A program made the translations under genes and the position numbers. Shown here piece after piece: positions 1 to 8,192 of a stretch of DNA of 64,000 nucleotides. The stretch is from [Pseudopropionibacterium] massiliense (lineage in GTDB: Bacteria; Actinomycetota; Actinomycetes; Propionibacteriales; Propionibacteriaceae): NCBI RefSeq assembly GCF_900607225.1, contig NZ_LR027842.1, forward strand, positions 3,034,292 through 3,098,291, given 5' to 3'. The notes below the pieces were generated by a model, which was not told the origin of the DNA, ran no database searches, and worked only from the letters and a program-made list of their open reading frames with translations. How positions within the stretch are numbered: the stretch's first letter is position 1; every line of letters starts with the position of its first letter.

Positions 1-674
1 GCCTCGATCCAGCGGCCCAGCAGCAGGAAGGCGACCACGCCCGCGGCGGCCTCGAAGTAGACGCTGCCCATCGGGTCGGCGTGGCCGAGGGTCAGCGTGA
101 ACTCGTGGGTCATGCCGATGGCACCGGCGTGCCCGAGGAACATGGCCACCACCGACCACAGCCACGCCACCGAGGTGCCGAGGCTGACCAGGGTGTCCAT
201 GGTGGTGGCGCCGTGCCGGACGTTGGCGAGCGCGGCCCTGTGGAAGCTGCGTCCGCACCAGAACACGACGATGGTGGTCAGCAGCAGCGCCAGCCACTGC
301 CAGCCGGGGAACTGCAGGGCGGGCACCATCGAGACCGCGATCACGGGGACCGCCAGCGCGAAGGCCAGCTGCACCCGCGGCAGGAGCACGTCGGCACGTT
401 CCTCCCGGGGTTCGACGGTGGTCTCGCGGGCCCCGTAGCCTGCGGCCTCCACCACCGCGATCAGGTCCTGGGCGGTGGTGCCCTTCGGGGCCTGCACCCT
501 GGCCTTCTCGGTGGCGTAGTTGACGGTGGCCTGCACCCCGTCGACCTTGTTGAGTTTCTTCTCGATGCGGTTGGCGCAGGAGGCGCAGGTCATGCCCGTC
601 AGGTCGAGGGAGATCGCCACCGAGTTCCTGGCGGCCCCGGACGGGCCCCGCTGCGTGACTCCAGTGCTGGTCAT
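1..674 (-). CDS. copA: Copper-translocating P-type ATPase, N-terminal part (runs off the window)
   Basis: Membrane ATPase that exports Cu(I). Only the first 224 residues lie in the window. Translating the minus strand from the ATG at 674 gives an N-terminal heavy-metal-associated domain with GMTCASC at about residues 27-33. Hydrophobic helices follow, with TMDTLVSLGTSVAW, the conserved entry to the P1B-ATPase membrane domain. The phosphorylation (DKTGT) and CPC motifs would lie beyond base 1. A GGAGGTG ribosome site precedes the start. It is the third gene of a csoR-copZ-copA operon, 45 bases after copZ. Other P1B metals are possible, but CsoR and CopZ next door argue for copper. Confidence 0.93.
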   Translation of the reverse strand, partial: MTSTGVTQRGPSGAARNSVAISLDLTGMTCASCANRIEKKLNKVDGVQATVNYATEKARVQAPKGTTAQDLIAVVEAAGYGARETTVEPREERADVLLPRVQLAFALAVPVIAVSMVPALQFPGWQWLALLLTTIVVFWCGRSFHRAALANVRHGATTMDTLVSLGTSVAWLWSVVAMFLGHAGAIGMTHEFTLTLGHADPMGSVYFEAAAGVVAFLLLGRWIE

Positions 675-719
675 CTGCTGTTCACCTCCTGCTCGTCCTG
701 TTCGGTTCGTCGCCGCGTC

Positions 720-929
720 TCAGGCCTCGGTGACGGTGTAGTCGCCGGCCTCGGCGACGGCCGCGGTGACCGCGTCGAAGGGGATCTTCTCGTCGGATTC
801 GATGACCATCCGGCCCGATTCCCAGTCGACGTCGACGCCCGTGACGCCCTTGATCGTCTGGATCTCCTCGGTGACGTGGGCGGCGCAGTGTCCGCAGGTC
901 ATCCCGGCGACGGCGTAGTCGGTCTTCAT
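720..929 (-). CDS. copZ: Copper chaperone, CopZ-like HMA protein
   Basis: A 69-residue cytosolic metallochaperone of one heavy-metal-associated domain, with the metal site GMTCGHC at about residues 9-15. It should bind Cu(I) and hand it to the ATPase encoded just downstream. I start at the ATG at 929, which has AAGGAA upstream and puts the domain at the very N-terminus. A longer reading from 974 adds 15 residues that CopZ proteins lack. It sits between csoR and copA on the same strand, so co-transcription is likely. Confidence 0.93.
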   Translation of the reverse strand: MKTDYAVAGMTCGHCAAHVTEEIQTIKGVTGVDVDWESGRMVIESDEKIPFDAVTAAVAEAGDYTVTEA

Positions 930-1008
930 GGTTGTTTCCTTTCCGGTCCCCAGTGTGCTCCGGGGGTCTGACATTTTTCTCCGGCCCTTGCCGGAGGGGG
1001 TTCCACGC

Positions 1009-1317
1009 TCAGCGGGCCAGCCTGGAGATGGCGGTCATGGCCTCGTCGAACTTCTCCTGGGCGGCGTCCCCGCCCTCACGCACGGCGGCCGCCACGCAGT
1101 GTTCGAGGTGGTCCTTGAGCAGGGCCATGGACACCGCCTTGAGGGCGCTGGTAACGGCGGAGATCTGGGTCATGATGTCGATGCAGTACTCGTCCTGCTC
1201 CACCATGCGGGCGATCCCGCGGGCCTGCCCCTCGATCAACCGGAGCCGCCGCAGGTAGGCCTGCTTGTCGGCGGTGTATCCGTGCTGCGCCCGGCAGCCG
1301 TCGTGCCCGTTCTCCAC
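1009..1317 (-). CDS. csoR: Copper-sensing repressor, CsoR family
   Basis: All-helical copper sensor that releases DNA when it binds Cu(I). The 102-residue product carries the family pattern EYCIDIM, ISAV and DHLEHC, giving the Cys...His..Cys copper ligands. The GTG at 1317 is the best start: it lies just inside the operator-like palindrome at 1327-1343, and the reading upstream of it (to 1431) looks like non-coding DNA. It is the first gene of the csoR-copZ-copA operon and probably represses itself. The RcnR/FrmR relatives have a similar fold, but the ligand pattern and neighbours fit CsoR. Confidence 0.92.
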   Translation of the reverse strand: MENGHDGCRAQHGYTADKQAYLRRLRLIEGQARGIARMVEQDEYCIDIMTQISAVTSALKAVSMALLKDHLEHCVAAAVREGGDAAQEKFDEAMTAISRLAR

Positions 1318-1326
1318 ACCGGGGAC

Positions 1327-1343
1327 TATACCCCCCAGGGGTA
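1327..1343. promoter_or_regulatory. CsoR-type copper operator
   Basis: TATACCCCCCAGGGGTA is a G/C-tract pseudo-palindrome of the form TAcCCCnnnGGGgTA, known for CsoR operators. It lies 10 bases upstream of the csoR start and so probably overlaps the csoR-copZ-copA promoter. The assignment rests on pattern and position only. Confidence 0.75.
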
Positions 1344-1383
1344 GCCGGTTCAAGCGCTCACCCGCCCCCGGCCCGCTTGCCTT

Positions 1384-1473
1384 CCCGCCGAACGCCTGCC
1401 CTCCCGGCGGGAACGCCTGCCTTGCGGGCAAACGCCAGCGCTACAGCGCAAGCACACGACGGCAAGGCAGGCG
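1384..1473. repeat. Intergenic palindromic repeat, copy A
   Basis: Two hairpins stand side by side. The first pairs CCCGCCG at 1384 with CGGCGGG. The second has an 11-base outer stem, CGCCTGCCTTG at 1414-1424 with CAAGGCAGGCG at 1463-1473, and an inner stem GCGCT/AGCGC at 1438-1442 and 1445-1449. A related element at 9491-9550 keeps the second fold with a different outer stem sequence. The stretch 1318-1724 holds this repeat, the CsoR operator and the DnaA-box-like cluster, and no gene. Confidence 0.75.
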
Positions 1474-1589
1474 AAACGCGCGGAAACCCCACCGGAGGGC
1501 GACCCCCATCCACAAAGATAACGGTTTTATAACAATTCCGGATGGTTTTCCCCCGGTTCCGGCCAGCGTTGTCGTCGCTTCCCCACCGG

Positions 1590-1620
1590 TCTTCCACAGC
1601 TGTCCACAGAGTTTTCCACA
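1590..1620. promoter_or_regulatory. Cluster of three DnaA-box-like 9-mers upstream of dnaB
   Basis: TCTTCCACA (1590), CTGTCCACA (1600) and TTTTCCACA (1612) each lie one or two changes from the actinobacterial DnaA box TTGTCCACA. They follow an unusually AT-rich patch near 1515-1545. This may couple dnaB expression to DnaA or mark a secondary DnaA-binding site. dnaA and dnaN are not here, so I do not call it the origin. Confidence 0.4.
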
Positions 1621-1724
1621 GGTCGGGCGGTCTCGGGGCGGGAGAGCCGGCGGACCAGGAGTCCGTCGGGTTACATTGATTAGCCCTGCCGTGTGTGCGT
1701 CGGCGGGGGTCGGAAAGGGGATGC

Positions 1725-3089
1725 ATGTCGGAGCAATACGCCGAGGAGCCGGTGGGGCATGCTCCCCCGCAGGATCCGCAGGCCGAGAAGAGCGTTCTCG
1801 GGGCCATGTTGATGAGCAAGGACGCCATTTCCGACGTGGTCGAGGTGCTGCGCGGCAGCGACTTCTACCAGCCCAGGCACGAAACCATCTTCGAGTCGAT
1901 CATCAGCCTCTACGGCCGCGGGGAGCCCGCCGACCCCATCACCGTTGCCGCCGAACTCGGCCGCGGTGGCGACCTCCAGCGCGTCGGCGGGGCCATCTAC
2001 CTCCACGACCTCCTCGCATCCATTTCCATCGCCGCCAACGCCTCCTACTACGCGGAGATCGTGCGCGAGAAGGCCATCCTGCGACGCCTCGTCACCGCGT
2101 CGATCCGGATCTCGCAGCTCGGCTACCAGGGGCAGGGCGACGTGGACAAGATCGTCGACGAGGCCCAGCAGACGCTGTTCGAGGTGACGGGCTCCAGGGC
2201 CAGCGAGGACTACAAGTCGCTCAACGAACTCATGGAACCCACCTTCGACGAGATGGAGGCCATCGCGAACTCCGGTGACGCCCTGTCCGGGGTGCCCACC
2301 GGTTTCACCGAGCTCGACACCCTCACCAACGGCCTCCACCCCGGCCAGATGGTCATCGTCGCCGCACGTCCCGGCGTGGGGAAGTCCACCTTCGCCCTCG
2401 ACGTCTGCCGCGCCGCCGCCATCCACAACGACCTAGCCACGGTCTTCTTCTCCCTGGAGATGAGCCGCACCGAGATCGTGATGAAGATCCTGAGCGCGGA
2501 GGCCTCGGTGCCGCTGCAGAAGATCCGCGGCGGCCGCATGGACGAGAACGACTGGCAGCGCATCACCGACCGCTCCGTCACCCTCTCCGGGAAACCGCTG
2601 TTCATCGACGACTCCCCCAACCTGACGATGATGGAGATCCGCGCCAAGGCCCGTCGCCTCAAGCAGCGCAACAACCTCCAGCTGATCTGCATCGACTACA
2701 TCCAGCTGATGACCTCGGGGAAGAAGGTGGAATCCCGGCAGCTGGAGGTCTCGGAGTTCTCGCGCCAGATCAAGCTCCTCGCCAAGGAGCTCGAAGTGCC
2801 GGTGATCGCGTTGTCGCAGCTCAGCCGCAACGCCGAGCAGCGCAAGGACGGGGTGCCGCAGCTCGCCGACCTGCGCGAATCCGGGTCCCTCGAACAGGAC
2901 GCCGACATCGTGATCATGCTGCACCGCCCCGAGCTCTACACCCAGAACCCCACCGACGAGGAACGCGGCCAGGCCGCCTTCCACATCCTCAAGCACCGCA
3001 ACGGCCAGCTCGACAAGATCGACGCCCTCTTCCAGGGCCACTACTCCCGCTTCACGAACCAGCCGGTCGCCACCTTCAACCCGACCTGA
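1725..3089 (+). CDS. dnaB: Replicative DNA helicase DnaB
   Basis: Hexameric 5'-3' helicase that unwinds DNA at the replication fork. The 454-residue protein has the DnaB N-terminal primase-binding domain (DPQAEKSVLGAML near residue 18). A RecA-like domain follows, with Walker A RPGVGKST near residue 216, a Walker B-like LICIDYIQLM, and the conserved SQLSRNAEQR and EQDADIVIMLHRPE segments. Length is normal and there is no intein. I chose the ATG at 1725, preceded by GGAAAGGGG, over the in-frame ATG 30 bases earlier, which lacks a ribosome site. dnaB often lies near the chromosomal origin, so the window may too. Confidence 0.97.
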   Translation: MSEQYAEEPVGHAPPQDPQAEKSVLGAMLMSKDAISDVVEVLRGSDFYQPRHETIFESIISLYGRGEPADPITVAAELGRGGDLQRVGGAIYLHDLLASISIAANASYYAEIVREKAILRRLVTASIRISQLGYQGQGDVDKIVDEAQQTLFEVTGSRASEDYKSLNELMEPTFDEMEAIANSGDALSGVPTGFTELDTLTNGLHPGQMVIVAARPGVGKSTFALDVCRAAAIHNDLATVFFSLEMSRTEIVMKILSAEASVPLQKIRGGRMDENDWQRITDRSVTLSGKPLFIDDSPNLTMMEIRAKARRLKQRNNLQLICIDYIQLMTSGKKVESRQLEVSEFSRQIKLLAKELEVPVIALSQLSRNAEQRKDGVPQLADLRESGSLEQDADIVIMLHRPELYTQNPTDEERGQAAFHILKHRNGQLDKIDALFQGHYSRFTNQPVATFNPT

Positions 3090-3142
3090 CCCGCTCCCTG
3101 CTCGCCAGCTCCCACACGTTGGCGACCTCTTAAACTTGCTTC

Positions 3143-3385
3143 ATGACGAGCCTCATCATCGACGATCCCCGCGTACGGGCCATGGTCGACCATCTCGCGA
3201 AGCAACGCGGAGTCACGGCCACGGAGGTGGTCCGGGACGCGGTCGAGCAGCAGCTCACCGAGAAGGAACAACGACGACTCGACCGGCTGGCCGCCATCGA
3301 GGAGCTCCAGGCCGAAGCTGCACCGTACCGGCATCTTTTCCTGACCGACGACGACATCTACGACGAGAATGGACTACCGAAGTGA
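3143..3385 (+). CDS. VapB-like antitoxin (Rv0623 type)
   Basis: An 80-residue protein whose first half looks like a VapB/Psk DNA-binding domain (SLIIDDPRVRAMVDHLAK, then TEVVRDAVEQQL) and whose C-terminal tail would neutralise the toxin. It overlaps the downstream PIN-domain gene by four bases (GTGA), the usual toxin-antitoxin arrangement. No clear ribosome site precedes the ATG, so the mRNA may be leaderless. The pair is probably self-repressed. Confidence 0.82.
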   Translation: MTSLIIDDPRVRAMVDHLAKQRGVTATEVVRDAVEQQLTEKEQRRLDRLAAIEELQAEAAPYRHLFLTDDDIYDENGLPK

Positions 3386-3762
3386 TAGTCGACACATCTG
3401 TAGGTGTCGCAATCCTCAATGAGGAGCCCGAGGCGGAGACCTTCAAGAGAATTCTCACCGCAACGGACAACATCAGGATGTCGGCTGCTTCTGTGCTGGA
3501 ACTCGCGATCGTGTTCAGAGAGCGCCCGGGGCTTGCCGAGAAGTTCATCGCCAGAACTGGCATCGAGGTGCTCGACATCAATGCCGAGCACCTGCACGAG
3601 GCCATCCGGGCCCACGAGCGGTTCTGCCGCGGTTCGGGCTCGCCGGCGAAACTCAACTTCGGCGACTGCTTCAGCTACGCGGCCGCCAAGGTGACGGGCG
3701 AACCGTTGCTCTTCAAGGGCAACGATTTCACGCACACCGACATCCCGAGTGGCGTTTCCTGA
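3382..3762 (+). CDS. VapC toxin, PIN-domain ribonuclease
   Basis: A 126-residue PIN-domain protein and probable Mg-dependent RNase that cuts tRNA or rRNA when freed from its antitoxin. Visible acidic positions are the Asp in VDTSV (residue 4), the Glu in VLELA and the Asp in FGDCFSYAAA; LLFKGNDF is typical of the C-terminal end. The GTG start overlaps the antitoxin stop. The fold call is firm; the RNA target cannot be read from sequence. Confidence 0.88.
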   Translation: MIVDTSVGVAILNEEPEAETFKRILTATDNIRMSAASVLELAIVFRERPGLAEKFIARTGIEVLDINAEHLHEAIRAHERFCRGSGSPAKLNFGDCFSYAAAKVTGEPLLFKGNDFTHTDIPSGVS

Positions 3763-3774
3763 GCGACCGGGCGT

Positions 3775-5298
3775 TCAGCTCGCTTTTTCGCGCAGTTCCG
3801 CGATGACGGGGAACACCTTGCGCAGCGCCGGGTACAGGGCCGCGTGGGCCTTCGCGGCCTTCTTGTAGAGCTTCTTCAGGTGGGGTTGCGGAGCGACGGT
3901 GTGCGATACCCGGCTCATCCTCGCCGCCGTCTCCTTCACGTCCGTGACCCCGCCCGCCCCGACGGCGGCCGCCCCCAGGATCGCGGCCCCGAGGCAGGTG
4001 GTCTCCGTCTCGGCGCACACGTCGATGGGGCGTTGCAGTGCGTCGGCGAGGATCTGGTTGAACAGCGACGACTTCGTGGCGCCGCCCATCACCACGAGGC
4101 GCTCCACCGGCGTTCCCGTCGCCTTCTCCACCCGTTTCAGCGACACCCGTTCCTCCAGGGCCAGGCCCTCCAGCAGCGCCCGGTACAGCTCCGGGACGCC
4201 GTGGGTGTCGGAGAAACCGACGAAGGCCCCGCGCGCGTTCGCGTCCCAGTAGGGGGTTTCCGCGCTGGTCAGGTAGGGCAGGAACTGCACCCCGCGCGCA
4301 CCGGCGGGGACCCCTGCGGCGAGCTCCTCCAGGCGCGGCTCGATCGGCCCGTCGGCGGGGTCCATCCCCGAGAGCCGGTCCCGGAACCACGCGATGCACA
4401 GCCCGCCGGAGCTGAGCAGCGCCTCCAGGGTGTAGCTGCCCGCGATGGGGCTCGACAGGGTGCGGAAGGCCCGCGAGTACAGGTACTGCTCCGAGTGGAT
4501 TCCCATCGTCATGGAGGTGCCGAGGCTCAGGTAGGCCCGCGACGCCGTGGTGACGTTGGCGCCCAGCCCGGCGGACTGCCCGTCCCCCGCGCCCGCGACG
4601 ACGGGCAGGTCGCGCGGCAGGCCCAGCGAGTCGGCCACCTCGTCGGTGACGGTGGCCATGACGCTGCCGGGCGGCCGCAGCGCGGCCATCCGGTCGAGGC
4701 CGAGGCCGGCCAGGGCCAGCAGCTCCTCGGAGTACCCGAAGGAGTTCATGTCGAGCACCGCCATCGGGTCGGCGGTGGCCCAGCTGGTCACCCACTGCCC
4801 GGTCAGTTCGTGGGTGAGGTAGGCGTGCACCTCCACGACCCGCCGGGCCGCGCGCATCGCATCCGGTTCGTGTTCGGCCAGCCAGATCAGCTTGTAGAGG
4901 CTGGGGGTCGTGGACGGGGGTTTCCCGGACAGCGCGTGCACCTGGTCGCTGCCGAACCGCGCGATCTGGTCGCCGGCACGGGTGTCCAGCCACAGCACGG
5001 CGGGCCGGATCGGGGCGTCGTTCTCGTCGAGCAGGACGAAGGACTCCCGCTGGTGGGTCATGCACAGCGACAGGATCTCCCGCCCGCTGCCCTCCAGTTT
5101 CCCGGTGACCTCCCGGATGGCCTCGGACGTGGCCCGCCACCAGTCCCCGGCGTCCTGCTCCTGCCAGCCGGGCCTGGGGGTGTTGCGGGGATATTCGCGG
5201 CGGGCCTGGGCGACGGCGCACCCGTCCAGGTCGAAGGCGATGGCCTTGGTCGCGGTGGTGGAGGAGTCGAGGGCGAGTATGACGGGGGAATCGGACAT
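3775..5298 (-). CDS. FGGY-family carbohydrate kinase
   Basis: A 507-residue ATP-dependent sugar or polyol kinase. The N-terminal nucleotide-binding signature LALDSSTTATKAIAFDLDG and the C-terminal VVMGGATKSSLFNQI are diagnostic of FGGY kinases, and the length is normal. Substrate cannot be fixed: xylulose, glycerol and erythritol kinases share this architecture. It is the second gene of a two-gene minus-strand operon. The GpsA-like dehydrogenase lies 25 bases upstream, and the divergent DeoR regulator probably controls both. A polyol phosphorylated here could be oxidised by that dehydrogenase. Confidence 0.9.
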   Translation of the reverse strand: MSDSPVILALDSSTTATKAIAFDLDGCAVAQARREYPRNTPRPGWQEQDAGDWWRATSEAIREVTGKLEGSGREILSLCMTHQRESFVLLDENDAPIRPAVLWLDTRAGDQIARFGSDQVHALSGKPPSTTPSLYKLIWLAEHEPDAMRAARRVVEVHAYLTHELTGQWVTSWATADPMAVLDMNSFGYSEELLALAGLGLDRMAALRPPGSVMATVTDEVADSLGLPRDLPVVAGAGDGQSAGLGANVTTASRAYLSLGTSMTMGIHSEQYLYSRAFRTLSSPIAGSYTLEALLSSGGLCIAWFRDRLSGMDPADGPIEPRLEELAAGVPAGARGVQFLPYLTSAETPYWDANARGAFVGFSDTHGVPELYRALLEGLALEERVSLKRVEKATGTPVERLVVMGGATKSSLFNQILADALQRPIDVCAETETTCLGAAILGAAAVGAGGVTDVKETAARMSRVSHTVAPQPHLKKLYKKAAKAHAALYPALRKVFPVIAELREKAS

Positions 5299-5323
5299 GT
5301 GGCACCTGCCTGGGTATTGGGTC

Positions 5324-6352
5324 TCAGAGGGAGAGCGCGGCTTCCCTGATCTCGTCGGTGGTCCGCCCCTGGTGCACGACGGCGTGCACCGCCACCAGCA
5401 GCGGGAGGTCGTCGATCAGCCGCGGGTGGCGCTGCTGGACGAATCGCAGGGCGAACTCGACGGCGGGCACGCCCTCCACTGTCTGCTCGGCGGCGGTCAT
5501 CGCGGCGAGGGCCTCGTCGGCCCGTTCGCCGCCGCCGATCCGCATCCCGTAGACCTTGTTGCGCCCGGACAGCCCGGTGACCTCCAGGTCGCCCGCGCCC
5601 GCCAGCCCGAGGGCGGTCCACGGGTCGGCCCCCTCGGCGTCGAGGAGCAGCCGCAGTTCCGCCAGGGCCCGGGCGAAGGCGGCGGCCTTGAGGTCGTGGA
5701 AGGGCTGGTCACCCAGCTCGCCCATCCCGTCCGCGACTCCGAGGGCGATGGCGTAGACGTTCTTGAGGGCCGCGCATAGCTCGACGCCGTCGCGGTCGGT
5801 GCTGTGGGCGACCCGGTACTGGCGGGTGGTGGCCATCCGGGCCCAGCGTTCGGGGGACTCGGCGGCGGCGAAGATCGGGGCGGTGGGGTGGCGGGAGGCC
5901 ACCTCGTTGGCCGTGCAGGGGCCGCCTATCGCGACGACCGGCGGGGCGGGGACCGCCTCCTGGGTGAGCACCTCCTCCATCATCTGGGGCAGCAGCTGGA
6001 CGCGGCCCTCCGCGTCGGGCGCGAATCCCTTGGAGGTGAGCCAGATGGCGCGTACCCCTGTTAGGAAGGGCGCCGCCAGCCGGGTGATGTCCACCACCCC
6101 GGGGGAGGAGACGGCCAGCACGACGACGTCGGCGCCGGCCAGCGCGACGTCGATGTCGGAGGAGGGGTGAGGGGTGACCTCGGGCGGCACCACCACCCCG
6201 GTGCGGGGGTGCGGCTCGCCGGCCCGCACGGCGGCGACGAGGTGGTCGTCCAGGTGGGTGCCCCACAGCCGGACCCGGTGTCCGGCGTCGACCAGTGGAG
6301 TGGCGATGGCCGATCCCATTGCCCCTGCGCCGAGAATCGTGATGGTGCTCAT
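5324..6352 (-). CDS. GpsA-like NAD(P)-dependent polyol/glycerol-3-phosphate dehydrogenase
   Basis: A 342-residue Rossmann-fold dehydrogenase. The N-terminus ILGAGAMGSAIATPLVDAGH is the NAD(P)-binding loop. ALKNVYAIALGVADG contains the catalytic-lysine helix of the glycerol-3-phosphate dehydrogenase family, and GLAGAGDLEVTGLSGRNKVYG the substrate loop. Because it is paired with a sugar kinase and a DeoR regulator, I infer a catabolic role oxidising a phosphorylated polyol rather than phospholipid synthesis. The start at 6352 has AAAGGGG upstream. The biosynthetic GpsA would normally lie elsewhere. Confidence 0.85.
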   Translation of the reverse strand: MSTITILGAGAMGSAIATPLVDAGHRVRLWGTHLDDHLVAAVRAGEPHPRTGVVVPPEVTPHPSSDIDVALAGADVVVLAVSSPGVVDITRLAAPFLTGVRAIWLTSKGFAPDAEGRVQLLPQMMEEVLTQEAVPAPPVVAIGGPCTANEVASRHPTAPIFAAAESPERWARMATTRQYRVAHSTDRDGVELCAALKNVYAIALGVADGMGELGDQPFHDLKAAAFARALAELRLLLDAEGADPWTALGLAGAGDLEVTGLSGRNKVYGMRIGGGERADEALAAMTAAEQTVEGVPAVEFALRFVQQRHPRLIDDLPLLVAVHAVVHQGRTTDEIREAALSL

Positions 6353-6362
6353 CAAAACCCCT

Positions 6363-6377
6363 TTGTGTGATTCACAA
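6363..6377. promoter_or_regulatory. DeoR-type operator in a divergent promoter region
   Basis: TTGTGTGATTCACAA is an inverted repeat (TTGTG-5-CACAA), and a further TCACAAA half-site lies about 25 bases away. It sits in the 116-base gap between the GpsA-like gene and the divergent DeoR-family gene. It is probably the site through which that regulator controls the operon and itself. Confidence 0.6.
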
Positions 6378-6468
6378 CCAATGATGCGTGGAGAATATCA
6401 CAAAATACGTGGCTTGGGGCATGGTTTCCCACGCTTCCTGCGATACCCTGATGCGAGGGAGGGGCATC

Positions 6469-7257
6469 ATGGCAACCACGCGCCGAGGACGCGGCAGCGC
6501 CGCCGGCCAGCGGCAGCGACAGCGCGCCATCCAGGAGTTCGTCAGCGAGGCCGGGAGCCGCACCGTCGAGGAGATCGCCCGCTTCGCGTCGGTGTCCACC
6601 ATGACCGTCTACCGCGACCTCGGGGAGCTGGAACACCTGGGGCTGTTGCGGCGGGTCAAGGGGGTGGTCACGGCCGCCGCCTCGAACCTCCAGGAGGCCT
6701 CGTCGCGCCACCGGATGGGCCGGGACGTCGACGTCAAGCGACGGCTCGGTGAGGCCGCCCTCGATTTCGTCGAGACGGGGTCGGCGATCATGCTCGACGA
6801 CTCGTCGACGGGCCTGCCCCTGGTACGGCTACTACCGCGCCGCACGCCGCTGACGGTGATCACCAACTACCAGCCCATCGCCCGCGAACTGGAGGAACAC
6901 CCCGGCATCCGGCTGTTGATGACCGGCGGCGAGTACCTGGCCTGGGCGGATGCCCTGTTCGGACCCATGACCGTCCACGCCATCCGGCGGATGCGGGCCG
7001 ACGCGGTGTTCATGTCGGCGTCGGCCATCACCGACGGCGCCGTCTACCACCCCACGGCAGAGGCGGCGGAGGTGAAGCGCGCCATGCTGGACTCGTCGTC
7101 GCTGCGGGTGCTCTACGCCGACCACAGCAAGTTCGAGCGCCGGGCCCTCCACCGGGTGGCGCCGCTGACCGACTACGACGTGGCCATCCTCGACCGGGAC
7201 ACCCCGGAGGACCACCTGGCCTCCCTCCCCGATGGGCTCCGGGTGGTCCGGGTCTGA
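6469..7257 (+). CDS. DeoR-family transcriptional regulator
   Basis: A 262-residue regulator. The N-terminal winged helix reads QEFVSEAGSRTVEEIARFASVSTMTVYRDLGELE, where TVYRDL is the recognition helix of the DeoR family. The C-terminal ISOCOT-like sugar-phosphate sensor contains TVITNYQPIARELEEH and ASAITDGAVYHPT. The start at 6469 is preceded by GAGGGAGGGG; a longer reading from 6388 would run into the operator. It is divergent from the kinase-dehydrogenase operon and most likely represses it until a phosphorylated intermediate binds. Confidence 0.9.
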   Translation: MATTRRGRGSAAGQRQRQRAIQEFVSEAGSRTVEEIARFASVSTMTVYRDLGELEHLGLLRRVKGVVTAAASNLQEASSRHRMGRDVDVKRRLGEAALDFVETGSAIMLDDSSTGLPLVRLLPRRTPLTVITNYQPIARELEEHPGIRLLMTGGEYLAWADALFGPMTVHAIRRMRADAVFMSASAITDGAVYHPTAEAAEVKRAMLDSSSLRVLYADHSKFERRALHRVAPLTDYDVAILDRDTPEDHLASLPDGLRVVRV

Positions 7258-7423
7258 ATTGCCCCAAACCCTGCGACCGGGGACCGGGCCATCCCCGGAA
7301 CACCCGGTTGCGCAGCACTCAGCTCCCCACATCGCGCCCGGAGCGGTCCGAACCGGGTTGAGTGCAGCGGAACCGGGTTCGGCCGCCGACCACCGCCGCG
7401 CGGGGGTGTCCTAAGCTGGCCCG

Positions 7424-8158
7424 GTGATCGAGTTGACGGCGCTGACCTGGGGTGTGCTGGTTACCGGGGCGCTGCTGGTCGGGGTGGCGAAGACCGCGCT
7501 TCCCGGGCTCGCGACCTTCGTCGCCGCGATGTTCGCCGCCGTGCTGCCCGCCCGCGAGTCGACGGCGGTGCTGCTGGTGATGCTCATGACCGGCGACCTG
7601 GTCGCGATCTGGGTCTACCGCCGGGACGCCGACTTCAGGACCCTGCTGCGCCTGGCGCCCCCCGTGATCGCCGGGCTGGTGCTGGGGGCGACGTTCCTGG
7701 CCTGGGCCGACAACACCACCATGCGGCGCACCATCGGCGTCATCCTGCTGGCGTTGACGGCCCTGACCCTGTGGAGCATGCGGCGCGGCCTCGGCGACGC
7801 CGCGCAGGGCGCGCCGGCGCGGATCGGTTACGGCGCCCTCGGGGGTTTCACGACGATGGCCGCCAACGCCGGCGGCCCCGTCATGACGCTGTACTTCCTG
7901 GCGGCCCGTTTCGACATGATCCGTTTCCTCGGCACCCAGGCGTGGTTCTTCTTCCTCATCAACGTGGCGAAGCTGCCGTTCTCGCTCGGCCTCGGGCTGC
8001 TGGGCGGCGAGATGCTGGTGCCGCTGCTGGTCCTGGCGCCCGTCGTACTGCTGGGAACCTGGTTGGGTCGCGTGGTGATCCGCCGCATCGACGAGACGTG
8101 GTTCACGCGCATCATCATCGCGCTGACCATCGTCTCGTCGCTGTACCTGCTGCACTGA
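7424..8158 (+). CDS. TauE/SafE-family sulfite/anion transporter
   Basis: A 244-residue integral membrane protein of about eight hydrophobic segments. The opening VTGALLVGVAKTALPGLAT and the mid-protein repeat GFTTMAANAGGPVMTLYFLA are the two signature repeats of TauE/SafE transporters, which move sulfite, sulfoacetate or related anions. The GTG start at 7424 lacks a strong ribosome site. The 166-base gap from the DeoR gene shows no clear feature. Substrate is unknown, and neither neighbour suggests sulfur metabolism. Confidence 0.85.
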   Translation: MIELTALTWGVLVTGALLVGVAKTALPGLATFVAAMFAAVLPARESTAVLLVMLMTGDLVAIWVYRRDADFRTLLRLAPPVIAGLVLGATFLAWADNTTMRRTIGVILLALTALTLWSMRRGLGDAAQGAPARIGYGALGGFTTMAANAGGPVMTLYFLAARFDMIRFLGTQAWFFFLINVAKLPFSLGLGLLGGEMLVPLLVLAPVVLLGTWLGRVVIRRIDETWFTRIIIALTIVSSLYLLH

Positions 8159-8192
8159 GCCGCGGATCACCCGGAATCCACGCGACCACCCG

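Noticed and set aside
1590..1620. Calling the DnaA-box-like cluster the chromosomal origin
   Set aside because: dnaA and dnaN are absent and there are only three imperfect boxes.
3844..5349. A 501-codon plus-strand frame over the FGGY kinase gene
   Set aside because: The opposite strand encodes an unmistakable kinase; this is its GC-driven shadow.
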